This document shows positions 1 through 12,113 of a stretch of 64,000 nucleotides of DNA, piece by piece. The stretch's first letter is position 1, and every line of letters starts with the position of its first letter. A model generated the notes under the pieces. That model saw only the letters and a program-made list of their open reading frames with translations. It was not told where the DNA came from and did not search any database. Made by a program: the position numbers and the translations under genes. The stretch is from Alopecurus myosuroides. Lineage: Eukaryota; Streptophyta; Magnoliopsida; Poales; Poaceae. The stretch lies in NCBI GenBank assembly GCA_028641055.1, contig CM054062.1, forward strand, positions 10,071,638 to 10,135,637, read 5' to 3'.

Positions 1-3000
1 GTACTCTGCAGAGGTGTACAGAATCCACCAGATCCAGTACATCCGCCGTGAACAACCACGGACTGTAACAATAGTATGTAAACATCAAATAACTGATCCT
101 AACCATCCACTATGCTCAAGCTAGTATATGACTATCTCTTCAATTGGGTTTGTTCTCCCCGGCACCATGTCACACATCGCCATGGCAGGAGACCCAACTG
201 TCGCATCCGGAGGGAAAATTAATCCCACACTTTATATGCCTATTTGATTCATGACTGTCGGCATTTCGGTTCGAGGGAAGTCACGACCCTTATAGCATTT
301 GAGATAGAACACACACTAACAAGAACAAACTTCAAGTTAATCCCCGTGCCCATGTTGTGGTAAAGTGGCAGTACGGTAAAGGTTGTCCGACGAAGACTAG
401 GTTATGTGTCATTTTTGTAAAACACCATTTTCCCAAAACTAACCACTTCAACAATTCCTCCGGTGAATAAGGTTTCGTCTTTCCACCGGGTTTTCCATAA
501 AGCCTTTGTTTTGCAAAAAACATATTTTAGGGGTGTCCACTTAGGGACCAATACTTGTGATGGTAATAAATACCATATGGTGGCTATGGGCTTGGTAACA
601 CCAAGTATCAACTACTGGCGTAGTAATATAATATATAATAATAGTAGTCACTCAAAAATAGTTTTTGGAAATCAAAGTTTTTGTAAAACTTTCAGAAGTA
701 AAACATGCATGATAGATAATGATAAGTGTATTATAACAACAAGCATCAGGATGGCTTGCCTTAAAACTCTTAGTGTCCCTGGTCTAGAAGTAACTTGAAC
801 TTGACGCACAACTCCACAACTGCTTCGTCATCTTCTTCTTCGTTTTCTAGCGTCGTAAAAGAATAAAAGACACACACTCAGAAATAAAGAAGGCAAACAA
901 CTAAACACAACAACCCATACAGAAAGCAAACTTATACTAGCACTACCACTCAAACGTTATCGAGAAATCTATCTCACATAACTCTCAGGGTACAAAACGG
1001 TCGTCAAACAAACATATGGTTGAGAAACCATATCCCACATCTTACATACCATATATGGAGTGGGTGTACCACTCTCATAATAATATACTCAAGAATATAA
1101 ATGTATAGCTTGTGGGCACAAAAGGTGAGACTACTAAAATAGTAACAATCAATCAAAGCAATACCCATGGCAGTGGATATTAACAACACATAAGCAATCA
1201 TCACCAAACAAGTTCAGGATTAACTAATGCATAGATAACAAGATACTAATAAACACAACCACAATACTAGCACAACAATAGTATAATAATCATTCTAAGG
1301 AAATCACTCAGACAATTTCCAAACAACAAGCAAACACACCTCATATGAATAGGCTAGTTACAGACTATGCTAATGTCTATTTAAAGTTATGGAATCCATC
1401 AATCATGAAAATAAACAAAACAAACCAGTAGCTCAACCAATGGTAAAAAGTCATAAATCCTAATCTAAAACACAATCCTCACAAAAGATAATGCTCCTAA
1501 CAAATAACATAAAAACAGGAGTGCACTAACAGCATTCTAGTATGAGAATTCTACTCAAGCATGCTATAAGAACCAATTGTATTCTAACACTATGGAAGCA
1601 AACAACTCAAGAAGTCATGGCATAGTAAAAGAAGTAATAACCTCCTAAACATGCTAGAATAAAGCATACACTCATAAAATAAAAGACAAAAATACTAGAG
1701 CAAAGTCATAATTTCTAGTGGTGACACTAGTTCAACACTAGAAAAGCAAACATCACCATAAGGATGCATTTTCCTAAACAAGCAACGTATGAATGTAAAT
1801 ACCTACTAACAGAACATACACCTTACACATGCTAGTAAGCATAAACAGAAAAATAATTCTATGAAAACATCTACTAAGCAAGCATCAATCCATTCTAGTA
1901 ATACATGATTTTCTAATTAATTAATAGCAAGCAACCAAAGTGTAAACTACACAACCAGTAGCTATGCACTCAACAAAAGATTAACTAAACACTTTCAAAA
2001 ATCCAAACACTCAATCAAAAATATTCACAAATAATCTATCAATCACAAGGGATTATTCTATTAGCAAACGATTCAATTTAAGCAAACAATAGTGAAGCAT
2101 TTCTTAACATGATACTCCTAAGGAATATTATGCTAACAGACGAATCACACCCAAACATACTAGTATTCACAAAGTAGAACTAAACTTTTCACTTACATAA
2201 GTGAAGCAAGCAATCCATTTCCCTTGGTGGAAAATAACAATCAATCATATAGTAATACAAGCTATTCTTACACTAGTGCATGGTATGGGATTTTAACCCT
2301 TAACCAAGATGCATTGGGACCAGTGGGTTATGGGCCCACTAATACCAAGGCAAAATAGTTAACAAGGCCTCTGGTTACTCATGACAAAATTAATCTAACA
2401 AAGCAATCCACACATAGCGATCCAAAACAATTTGATTTGGCCATTATGGATACAGATCCAAAACGTTATGCCAAAAACATGCTTTCAGACACCCTGTGGC
2501 AAAACAGGTCTTGTGATAAAAAAAAAGTCAAAACTTAGATCTATAATTTTTAGATGGTTAAGAAAACATAAAACTAGGTTCAAGATTTTTGGTTGATTTT
2601 ATTTTACACTCTAGGTATTTTTCATAGAGCCAAAGCAAAAAAGTTCAACTGCAACAGATTTTATAAAGAAAAACAATGAGGGGGCAGGCTGGGTTTCGCA
2701 CTGGCGCGACCCACTAAGCGGCAGAAACGGCCCACACGCTGCGCGCACCCGGCCAGCGCGGGAACGGCGCGGGTTCAAGCATGGTCGTCGATCTAAGATC
2801 GAACGGCCCGTGGCCTCTCTTCTTCCTCCCTCCAGTCTCTCTCTCATCCCGACGGCGGAGGGAAACGGTGTGGCCGCGATGCTCACCGTAGGGGCTTGGG
2901 GTGCGGTGGCGCAGGCTCGGGGATGGTCTAGGGGTCGAGGGGTGTCGAGGGGCGCGGCTTGCGGGTGCGGGAGAGGCTCCAAGCGGTGAGGCACGGCAGG

Positions 3001-4466
3001 GCTCCCGCGGCGGCGATCTCGTCGGCGGCGGGCGTCCTGCAAACGAGGGAACCAGGGGGTGTCGGGGAGGGTCAGAGGGGTACGGGAAGTGCTCTGGAGG
3101 CGGAAGTGATCGATGGAAGGGTGCGGGTCGATCTCTACCTTGCCCGAGTAGCTGCGGTGGACAGCGACGGAAAATCACGCCGCGGCGCTCACCGGAGGCT
3201 TCCCGAGGTGGTTGGGTGGGTCGAGGAGGTTGCTATGAGGGATGGGAGGCTAGTGGAGAAGTGGGGGGGCGGGGAACTACTTGTAGACGCGGCGCCGAGG
3301 GGGTTGACGAGGACGCGCTCTCGGGTTGACTCGAAATGGCACGAGTGTGAGCTTCTAGCTCGTGCCCTCGACAGAGCAGAGCTAGGGAAGGAACCAGGAG
3401 GTGCCTTGGAGCTAGGGGCAAGCTAAGGGGTGGCCATTGCGAGCTGGAAAGGCCACAACATGGCCACAAGGGTCAAAGCCAGAGGTTCCCATGCCATGAC
3501 CGCACTGTTTGATCCCACCTCTTTTCTCTCTCGAAAATGCCCTCCTCTCCACCTTCTAGAAGCAACAAAAGGTCCTACTGTAAAGCCTAAATACCCAAGA
3601 ATTTATTTGGCAAAGTGGGGTTTCCAAACTTGAACAAAATCCAAAAGAAAACCTCTGCTCAAAAATTGGAAAACAACTGTCTATGAAAAATTCATTATTA
3701 AGGACTTGGAGAATTTTTCTAAGTGTTGGAATCTGTTTAAAACATCAGAAAGTTGGCACTGTTTTCAAGGGTCAAATAAAATCCAATCTTTGTTTTCAAA
3801 GTGGGAACTTGGTAACCATGTTTTAATATTTCAGAAAGAAAATAAAATTGAAATAGTTTAAAGCCATGAAAACAATGTGGGAAAAGGTGTACTTTCTGTT
3901 TTTCTCTGTTTTCCAAAAATGCTTTTTTCTGCCTTATTTTTATACCACAAAGACAACAAGCAAAAGATCAGTTTTATTAATCCAAAGATAAAACCAAGCT
4001 TATGTATTTGTAGTACATATATCAAGTAAGAATTAAAAGTCAAGAAAACATAAAATAACATTTTATAGCCTAGTGAAAACAAAAGTAGAAAACAGGTACT
4101 TGGCTATATTTTCAGGGAATGTTTTCTATAGAAAACTTAAAAGAAAACTTTCATAAATCATTTTGAAATTTTGTTTTCTTGGATCCAACAAAGCTAAAAG
4201 TTTATTTTAAGATTCAACAAGAATGATCCAAGTCTTTGAATAAAATTCACTCAAGTAACATCAGGTAAAGCAACAGGGAAAAGTTATAGAATTGTTTTCA
4301 GGAAAATTTGCTATTGGTTTTATAAAGAAAAAAAACTTGCATTGCAAATAGGATTAAGATAATAAACACATGTTGGTTCAAACAATCATGTTGTTAGAAA
4401 AAAATTGTTGGCCCTAATTTTTGTCTTCTTGAACATAGAACAAGATTTAAAAACTCGGGTGTGACA
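1..4466 (-). mobile_element. 3' LTR (partial) of a large-LTR retrotransposon
   Basis: This stretch repeats 8711-15388, so it is the second LTR of one minus-strand element; its outer end lies before the window. Its inner end is ...GTGTGACA at 4466, followed by a purine tract on the minus strand. By eye the two LTRs differ at a few percent of sites, so the insertion is not recent. Compared with its partner it lacks about 625 bp at 2414-2421, where one copy of an 8-base word (ATAGC-AT) remains. It keeps a 106-bp piece (about 2560-2665) that the partner lost. The GC-rich part at about 2680-3430 has long open frames on both strands, but they are repeated in the other LTR and look like LTR sequence, not genes. 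Confidence 0.88.
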
Positions 4467-4482
4467 GACCATCCCCCCCTTA
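4467..4482 (-). promoter_or_regulatory. Polypurine tract of the large-LTR element
   Basis: On the minus strand a run of about seven Gs within an A/G-rich tract lies directly before the TGTCACACCC start of the 3' LTR. This is where plus-strand DNA synthesis is primed in LTR retrotransposons. Together with the primer site at 7697-7708 it fixes the element's orientation. Confidence 0.75.
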
Positions 4483-6056
4483 AAAGAGTCTCGTCCCGAG
4501 ATTCGCAGGCAAGCGAAAAGAGGGTATGGTCAAAACAACAATGTTAGATCATTGTTTTACAAAAACATGTGTCGGTGGTTGGTAACACTAAACACAGGTG
4601 CTTCCCCCCTTTGATTAATCTTACCAAAATCCACCGGCAAGTTAGTTTTTCCAAAGGTCTGGGTGCCATGTTCTAAACCTCGAACTCAATGTTCCTCAAA
4701 ACCATAATATCAAACCAGGGGTTATCCTTCAGACAAGGATATACTTGTTTCCAATCTCACAAGATTATCATACCACTATTTCTCTTTTGGGCATAAACTC
4801 TCTCATCACTATATAGATCAATCAATCGGATATCCTCCAATCTTTATTAAGCATGAGCTTTCCATTACTCATTTTCTAACAATCCAGGAAAATCCACTAT
4901 CTTCCTCTTAACCTAATATAATCAAGTTCCAAATACTTTGTCTCCCTCAAAGGTATTTTGTCAAGATCATATTGCTAAGGCTAAACCATCAAATCCATCA
5001 AGCATATCCCAATCTTTGTATTACTTCTATAAATATTTTCAAACTCTTATCTCATGATCAATGTCAAATCATTTTCCACAAACAATCTCAATAGCGCGCG
5101 ACAAGCTCCGAGAATACATCATCTACTAAATCCAAGTCATATTGATTTTTCCTGAAATCCCAAAATCATCCTTTTATATCCACCAACTTAGTCTTGTATT
5201 AAATCCAATATTCCTCCAATCCATATTTAATAAAAACCAAATATCTATTCCAATCCAACATGATCCTTTTACTACAATTAGCCTTTCTGCTAAAATCCAG
5301 GATAAGAATCACCTAGGAAAAACATTATCATTATCATTCCCATATCACAAATTCCCTCACATGCTACTTCTAATCAATCCAATCTCTTTATATATCAAGA
5401 GCTTCCTAAAATCCAATAATTTCCACCAATCTTTCTAAACCTCAAATCATTTCTTCAAGGCTACAAATCTTAGTTACTGATAACTTCCAAAGTTTTGGGG
5501 TTCACAACTGGTTATCCCTGGTGTATAAGTACTATAATTCATCTCAACTAAAATCATATGATCATCAATCTTTCACTCCTAAGCTAAACCTCAAATGAGT
5601 CTCCACAATCTCATATTCTAAAATCTGGTTCCTCCAAAAGATACACGAAAGATCTTATTGTCTCGTAACAATCATAGTTCACCAATCCAATATTTTTTTC
5701 CAACATTTCACTTTTCTTTCAAACAGCTATAGAACATCCTAAGGCACCTTTCTCTTTGGTTCTGGAAAATGTTGGTTAGAAAGTTTTAAAACGGGTGTTA
5801 GGTCTCAAGCTGAAGTTAGATGAAGTTACGTTAGTATTGTTGATCTTTACAGATATTTTTCCTATTCCGACGTGACACTTCTAGTGTTCCATTTACGACG
5901 GATTTCTCAGGGTACGAAAACAAACACAACTATAGGTTCACAGGCTGGGTTCAAGAACGTACCATTAGCTATGGCATGAGTCGCAGGTGCTTCCGCAACG
6001 TCGTGAGGGTCTCGAGGTCCACTCATCAGATTCTTGCGTTTCTTCTGGGATGGACC

Positions 6057-6467
6057 CTAGGTTTCTTGGTTTTCTTCAGGATGAGCTAGAACACGGTTCT
6101 TCTTGGAACAATCGCGAGCGAAATGTCCTTCCTGTCCACAGGTAAAGCAACATGTGGTTCTAGGCTTGACATTCACACGCTTCCTTGAAGATTGTGGCAT
6201 CGCAGGTAAGGTGCTGCGAGTCACACACGAACTAGTTTCTCCTGGCGTCACTATCTTCCTTTTGCGACTCTCTCCAGCGAGCAGGCGCTGATACTCTCTC
6301 ATATGGATAGCATTATTCTCAGCATTGGTGGTGACAAGCTGAGTCAAATGCTCTAGGGAAGCATGTGTGGCTATGTGTTCAGCACGAGCGGCTTCACGTT
6401 CTTCCTTCAGCAGAGCAAACAGTTGAGCAACTGTCGGCTCCGGTAGCAGAGGCAACACGCTGGCCAT
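6057..6467 (-). CDS. Gag-like protein with CCHC zinc knuckle
   Basis: The frame encodes about 136 residues from the ATG at 6467. That ATG follows a pyrimidine tract and CAG on the minus strand, so an upstream intron is possible. The first half is Glu/Ala/Arg-rich and probably helical. Near the C-terminus is CFTCGQEGHFARDC, a textbook C-X2-C-X4-H-X4-C knuckle of the kind that binds RNA in Gag nucleocapsid domains, preceded by Arg/Lys-rich sequence. It lies downstream of 6804-7475 in the same element; the two may be exons of one gag gene. No protease or polymerase follows. Confidence 0.65.
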   Translation of the reverse strand: MASVLPLLPEPTVAQLFALLKEEREAARAEHIATHASLEHLTQLVTTNAENNAIHMREYQRLLAGESRKRKIVTPGETSSCVTRSTLPAMPQSSRKRVNVKPRTTCCFTCGQEGHFARDCSKKNRVLAHPEENQET

Positions 6468-6803
6468 ACTGAAGAAAAGAACGGTGTAAGACGAGAGCAA
6501 ACAAAAGGGTGGTTTTGTTTTGAAAACTTGTGAAACATACCGGCTCATAACGGAGATGAGAACGGTAGGTAACACAGCAACAAACAAGCGTCTAAGAAAC
6601 AATCACAAACACAACCAAATACTAACATCCACATGAAACAGAGTCTTAGCAAGCATAACATAATTTTAAGGTTCACATGGCTAAAGCATAAGGCTTACAA
6701 CACATCTAGCACACACATAGCTCTTAGCAGAGTACAACACAAACACAAACAGAAACAGGCGTCTGGGTGGAAATAACACATCTCCTAACATCCTGCGGCA
6801 ATC

Positions 6804-7475
6804 CTAAGTGCTCGAGGAAGCGCGTAGCTGCTCCTCCAACTCTTCAACTCTGGTCTTGCTGGCTGCAAGCTGGAGCTGAAGGGCTCTCACTTGTGCACGG
6901 TGCTGTGAGTCAGTGTACTTCATGGTTTTCTTCCGTACCTTGAGACGACGCTCGGTAGCAGAAGAAACATTCAGTCCTTTCTCCAGCTGGTCTATCTCTC
7001 TGCCTCGGAGGTCGTAATCTCCTCTAAGCTTATCAAGGGAGATCTGGGTGTTGTACAGCTGTCCCTCCATGTGCTGGAAATGACGAGCAAAGGCAAAGTC
7101 TCCAGTGACTTCTAACGGCTTGTCATCTTCGTCGCGCCTTCCATAGTATCTATAGGGGGTGCCTTCAAACTTGCGGCGAAAGAAGTTCGCAAGCTTGGCA
7201 ATGGTCAGCTGCATCACTCTAAGGATACCATCCTCCCAACTGTTCTCCACCACTTCCCAAGTGATCTCTGGGGTTGACGGTGCTAGCAACGGTGCACGGA
7301 TGGTACATACCACCAACCAGGACAATTCTCGTCCATCATGGTGAATCTGGGCTCCCTTCAACTCAGCTAGTGGACGACCGATAAGACGAGTCATCTTGAT
7401 CAAATCCTCCTCAAAGCGGCGGTAGCAAGGTGCATGCAATCCTAGCCGGAAGTACTTGGTGAAGATAACTGCCAT
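6804..7475 (-). CDS. Putative N-terminal Gag-like protein, coiled coil
   Basis: This 223-residue frame begins about 220 bases inside the 5' LTR end and is the first coding frame after the primer site, where gag normally starts. The first 130 residues look globular (basic and aromatic-rich). From about residue 145 on it is a heptad-like Leu/Arg/Glu/Gln helix suggesting a coiled coil. I recognise no named domain. Position suggests a capsid-like structural protein of this element or the first exon of a gag gene completed by the zinc-knuckle frame at 6057-6467. Confidence 0.5.
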   Translation of the reverse strand: MAVIFTKYFRLGLHAPCYRRFEEDLIKMTRLIGRPLAELKGAQIHHDGRELSWLVVCTIRAPLLAPSTPEITWEVVENSWEDGILRVMQLTIAKLANFFRRKFEGTPYRYYGRRDEDDKPLEVTGDFAFARHFQHMEGQLYNTQISLDKLRGDYDLRGREIDQLEKGLNVSSATERRLKVRKKTMKYTDSQHRAQVRALQLQLAASKTRVEELEEQLRASSST

Positions 7476-7696
7476 CTACACAAGATTTTAGAGTAGCTTA
7501 TGTTAGGTAACAGTGTGCAAAATTTTAAGATGCTCAATTGTCACTTAGTGTAAGTAGAGATTTCAAAAACACAGAGGGGATGGGACATGTAGAATATTTT
7601 GGGAAATTGTCATCTCAGTGACCTGGTTTTATTAACTTTTATCATTAGAGTACTAGCTAACGTCCATGCTAACTAAGGTCTCCTAAGGTCAGGATA

Positions 7697-7708
7697 GCTC
7701 TGATACCA
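7697..7708 (-). promoter_or_regulatory. Primer binding site (initiator tRNA-Met type)
   Basis: The minus strand reads TGGTATCAGAGC four bases past the LTR end. This matches the 3' end complement of plant initiator methionine tRNA, the usual primer for minus-strand synthesis. It shows that the LTR at 7713-15388 is the 5' LTR and that the element reads right to left. Confidence 0.9.
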
Positions 7709-7712
7709 ACTC

Positions 7713-7912
7713 TGTAAGGTCCCCCAGAACCACTGTTCAAGGACACCTCCGATATGCATACATTCACGATCCCAGATCACACGAGTCGTGAACAACATAT
7801 CAAGTTGGTACATGTAAGGTCCCCTAGAACCACTGTTCAAGGACACCTCCGATATGCATACATTCACGATCCCAGATCACACCAGTCATGAACAACATAA
7901 CAAGTTGGTACA
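7713..7912. repeat. 100-bp tandem duplication at an LTR end
   Basis: Two consecutive copies start at 7713 and 7813 with TGTAAGGTCCCC and differ at only a few bases. Because the unit begins with the LTR terminus itself, the second copy repeats the terminal sequence 100 bases inside the LTR. Confidence 0.9.
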
Positions 7913-10672
7913 CAGGTACAATATCCATTACACGATTACACAAACACTTACAAAAGAGGCATGGCCTCATGACCAAGTCCACACAACTGCCACGCAGGGC
8001 AAACACACAACACACACAGCGGAAGACTAAACACACACAAACGTAGTAGAGCCCAAGTCACGCCTTAACCTACAGGCTGCTGACCGGGAGACGATCCTAG
8101 TTTGCAAAGCCATCAGCTCCGTACTCCTCTTCATAGATCTCCTTTTGAGACTCCTTCTCGATGTCTGGCAAATAAATACCAGGGACGAAACCAATATGAG
8201 TACATTTGAATGTACTCAGTAAGACACCCATCACGTAGCTTACCAAAATGCAAGTATGCTTATATAGTGGAATAGGTAGGCTATACATAGGGTTCACTAT
8301 CAATGATATATGTAAGACATATCATAGTTGATTTTCAACAAAAAAAACTGTTTATCTTTGTTGAAGAAGATACTTCAAAAGAAAATAATATAGTTTTCTT
8401 CCTCTTGAAGATATCACATGTACAAGAGGTTTTGTAAAACTTTGTTAAAAGAAAGTTTTCTCTTTGCAAAACTTCTTGGAATCAACTCCCAGTTTTTGTT
8501 TTAGAAAAGAAAGGTTTTCTTTGCAAAACTTCTGTAAAACAACTTCTGGCTTTTCACCAACGGTACCTCCACGGTACAAGATTTTCCTCCTCTCAGTACT
8601 TCACAAGTCCAACACCTTTTTGAAAACTCCTTTTTGAAAACACTGACACAATGATAGCTACATGGTCATTCAACTATCCATATCCGAGGACGCGGCTATT
8701 CCGAAATAGTTGTACTCTGCAGAGGTGTACACAATCCACTAGATCCAGTACATCCGCCGTGAACAACCACGGACTGTAACAAAAGTATGTAAACATCAGA
8801 TAACTGATCCTAACCATCCACTATGCTCAAGCTAGTATATGACTATCTCTTCAATTGGGTTTGTTCTCCCCGGCACCATGTCACACATCGCCATGGCAGG
8901 AGACCCAACTGTCGCATCCGAAGGCAAAATTAATCCCACACTTTATATGCCTATTTGATTCATGACTGTCGGCATTTCGGTTCGACGGAAGTCACGTCCC
9001 TTATAGCAATCGAGATAGAACACACACTAACAAGAACAAATTTCAAGTTAAGCCCCGTGCCCATGTTGGGGTAAAGTGGCAGTACGGTAAAGGTTGTCCG
9101 ACGAAGACTAGGTTATGTGTCATTTTTGTAAAACACCATTTTCCCGAAAATGACCACTTCAACAATTCCTCCGGTGAATAAGGCTTCGCCTTTCTACCGG
9201 GTTTTCCATAAAGCCTTTGTTTTGCAAAAATATATTTTAGGGGTTTTCACTTAGGGACCAATACTTGTGATGGTAATAAATACAATATGGTGGCTATGGG
9301 CTTGGTAACACCAAGTATCAACTACTAGCGTAGTAATATAATATATAATAATAGTAGTCACTCAAAAATAGTTTTTGGAAATCAAAGTTTTTGTAAAACT
9401 TTCAGGAGTAAAACATGCATGATAGATAATGATAAGTGTATTATAAAAGCAAGCATCACGATGGCTTGCCTTAAAATTCTTAGTGTCCCTGGCCTTGAAG
9501 TAACTTGAACTTGACGCACAGCTCCAGAAATGCTTCTTCTTCTTCTTCGTTTTCTAGCGTCGTAGAAGAATAAAAGACACACACTCAGACTAAACAAGGC
9601 AAACAACTAAACACAACAACCCATACAGCAAGCAAACTTATACTAGCGCAACCACTCAAACGTTATCGAGAAATCTATCTCACATAACTCTCAGGGTACA
9701 AAACTGTCGTCAAACAAACATATGGTTGAGAAACCATATCCCACATCTTACATACCATATATGGAGTGGTTGTACCACTCTCATAATAAGATACTCAAGA
9801 AGCTAAAGATATAGCTTGTGGGCACAAAAGGTGAGACTACTAAAATAGTAACAATCAATCAAAGCAATACCCATGGCAGTGGGTATTAACAACACACAAG
9901 CAATCATCACCAAACAAGTTCAGGATTAACTAATGCATAGATAACAAGATACTAATAAACACAACCACAATACTAGCACAACAATAGTATAATAATCATG
10001 CTAAGGCAATCACTCAGACAATTTCCAAACAACAAGCAAACACACCACAGATGAATAGGCTAGTTACAGACTATGCTAATGTCTATTTAAAGTTATGGAA
10101 TCCATCAATCATGAAAATAAATAAAACAAACCAGTAGCTCAACCAATGGTAACAAGTCATAAATCCTAATCTAAAACACAATCCTCACAAAAGATAATGC
10201 TCCTAACAAATAACATAAAAACAGGAGTGCACTAATAGCACTCTAGTATGAGAATTATACTCAAGCATGCTATAAGAACCAATTGTATTCTAACACTATG
10301 GCAGCAAACAACTCAAGAATTCATGGCATAATAACAGAATAATAACCTCCTAAACATGCTAGAATAAAGCATACACTCATAAAATAAAAGACAACAGTAC
10401 TAGAGCAAAGTCATATTTCTAGTGGTGACACTAGTTCAACACTAGAGAAGCAAACATAACCATAAGGATGCATTTTCCTAAACAAGAAACTTATGAATGT
10501 AAATACCTACTAACAGCACATACACCTTACACATGCTAGTAAGCATAAACACAAAAATAATGCTATGAAAACATCTACTAAGCAAGCATCAATCCATTCT
10601 AGTAATACATGCTTTTCTAATTAATTAAATAGCAAGCAACCAAAGTGTAAACTACACAACCAGTAGCTATGC

Positions 10673-10917
10673 TGTTATGGTTGCTAGGGTTTGAGCGGGA
10701 GAGAGAGAGCTGCGAGGGCGCGAGAGAGCCGGCCGTGGGCTCCTTTCCCACGGCCGGGCAAGAGGGGAAGGGTTTTCCTTCTTAATTCTTGCTTATTAGA
10801 TTGATGCATCTACTCTCCATATATAGAGAGAGGTCTACTTGACTCCCAAGCAAGGCTTACTTGACCCCTAAGAAAACCCTAAGAATAATGGGCCCAGGCC
10901 CATCACGTACTCTAACA
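10673..10917 (-). repeat. 3' LTR of the nested short element
   Basis: This 245-bp direct repeat of 12114-12357 begins TGTTA and ends TAACA. On the minus strand a purine tract lies just before it. Confidence 0.93.
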
Positions 10918-10993
10918 CTACACCCCACCTGGACATGCAGCTCGTCCTCGAGCTGCAACCTGACGACGATTCGACCCCACACAAACCTAACGC

Positions 10994-12088
10994 CTAAAAA
11001 AACAAGCCTTTTACATCTCGGCCTATTTTATTGACCTGAAATAAGCTAGCCCGAATGAGACTCCGACTCTTTATTTTTGACTCCGAACGATAAGAGAATC
11101 CTCCGCGCGCCGAACTTGTGCGTTTGCAGCCCCCTGGATCCCAAAGACGCCATCGGGACCAAGGGAGCCCTCGCGGAGGCCGGCAGCGGAATGCAGTGCG
11201 CTCCTGTCGGTGACACCATGTCTTCTCCCCGCCGTCTGAAGGTCGCCGCCCGTGGGAAAAACAGCATGCCCTCCGCACCGCATGCCCAATATTCCCCACG
11301 CAGCGGACGAGATCGAGGTCCGTTGCACCGCGAAGCGCAACTTGGAGGAGCTGCAGCTGCAAATCACGCATCTCCCGCACATGCCAACGCGCTAGGAGGC
11401 CGCGCGCAGCAGCCTGCAGCCTCACCGCCGCTGACACGTCGTCTATAGAGATCCAAGCCGAACGCGGTGACGGCGACGGCTGAAACTTGATCGGTTGGAT
11501 GGGATTGTCATGGAACGGCGGTGGCGCTGCTGGGAACGAGGTCGTCGCAGTCCCGTCGTAGGGCATCCCATGCTGGAACGTGATAACTGGCGCCGTGGTC
11601 GCGGCCGAGGGCGGCGGCGGCGGCCCTGCGGGGTTCGACGCCGGTGTTGCGACCATGGAGGACCCCCCGTGGAATGGCGCACCGTCGGGAGCGGCGTAAG
11701 TACCGGCGAAGCGGGAGGGCCCGCCGTACTGTTGGGGTGGCGCCGGTGGTGACTGGATGTGCGGCGGCGCCCAAGCTGCCGTATAGATCGGCCCGGAGAC
11801 GGACAGCGGCAGCGGGGGCTGCAGCAGGTTGGCGTCGAGTGGCGGCGACGACAGGAGCCTGGCGTCGAGTGGCTCCGTCTGCTGGAGGAGCACGGCGATG
11901 ACGTGCTTGATGTCGGAGACCGACTCTGTCAGGTCGCGGAGGCGCGTGGAGAGCTCCTGGATCGAGAGGATGGGAGCGGGCTCCCGAGCCGGCGCGGCCG
12001 GGGCCGCTGACGCCGGCGGCGGCGCCATGGTGGTGGGTGCGCCCGACGAGGCGATCGCGGCGGAGGCGGTGGACAGTCCCGAAGACAT
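10994..12088 (-). CDS. Unclassified element-encoded protein with IQ-like motif
   Basis: The frame starts at the ATG at 12088, ten bases past the primer site, and stays open for about 364 codons almost to the purine tract. The first half is Ala/Pro/Ser-rich, with a short Leu-rich helix (about residues 40-75). Around residues 215-240 is VRLQAAARGLLARW, which fits the IQ calmodulin-binding pattern (hydrophobic-Q-X3-RG-X3-R, here with RLQ in place of IQ). The last third is Arg/Cys-rich and may be read in a shifted frame. It is not a recognisable Gag. It may be a captured host fragment or a highly divergent structural protein. Confidence 0.5.
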   Translation of the reverse strand: MSSGLSTASAAIASSGAPTTMAPPPASAAPAAPAREPAPILSIQELSTRLRDLTESVSDIKHVIAVLLQQTEPLDARLLSSPPLDANLLQPPLPLSVSGPIYTAAWAPPHIQSPPAPPQQYGGPSRFAGTYAAPDGAPFHGGSSMVATPASNPAGPPPPPSAATTAPVITFQHGMPYDGTATTSFPAAPPPFHDNPIQPIKFQPSPSPRSAWISIDDVSAAVRLQAAARGLLARWHVREMRDLQLQLLQVALRGATDLDLVRCVGNIGHAVRRACCFSHGRRPSDGGEKTWCHRQERTAFRCRPPRGLPWSRWRLWDPGGCKRTSSARGGFSYRSESKIKSRSLIRASLFQVNKIGRDVKGLFF

Positions 12089-12098
12089 CGCAACCGGG

Positions 12099-12111
12099 GG
12101 CTCTGATACCA
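12099..12111 (-). promoter_or_regulatory. Primer binding site of the nested short element
   Basis: The minus strand reads TGGTATCAGAGCC two bases after the LTR end at 12114, complementary to initiator tRNA-Met. Confidence 0.9.
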
Positions 12112-12113
12112 AA

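Larger units (their letters stand above)
4467..7712 (-). mobile_element. Internal domain of the large-LTR (LARD-like) element
   Basis: Only about 3.2 kb lies between the two LTRs, and it contains two gag-like frames (6804-7475 and 6057-6467) and no protease, reverse transcriptase, RNase H or integrase. The interval 4483-6056 is AT-rich with scattered stops and shows no domain I recognise. LTRs of about 6 kb around a short interior resemble the LARD class of non-autonomous Triticeae elements (barley Sukkula is the known example). I infer that its movement depended on another Gypsy element. Confidence 0.8.

Noticed and set aside
463..798. Frame of 111 codons near the window start
   Set aside because: It lies within the LTR, is not kept open in the sister LTR copy near 9180-9500 and has no motif.
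2611..3633. Several overlapping frames of 140-155 codons on both strands
   Set aside because: They lie in a GC-rich part of the LTR, recur at 13575-14538 with frame-breaking differences and have no domain. They are treated as LTR sequence.
5142..5438. Frame of 98 codons in the interior of the large-LTR element
   Set aside because: It is on the strand opposite to the element, Ser/Ile/Leu-rich in AT-rich DNA, with no homology cue.
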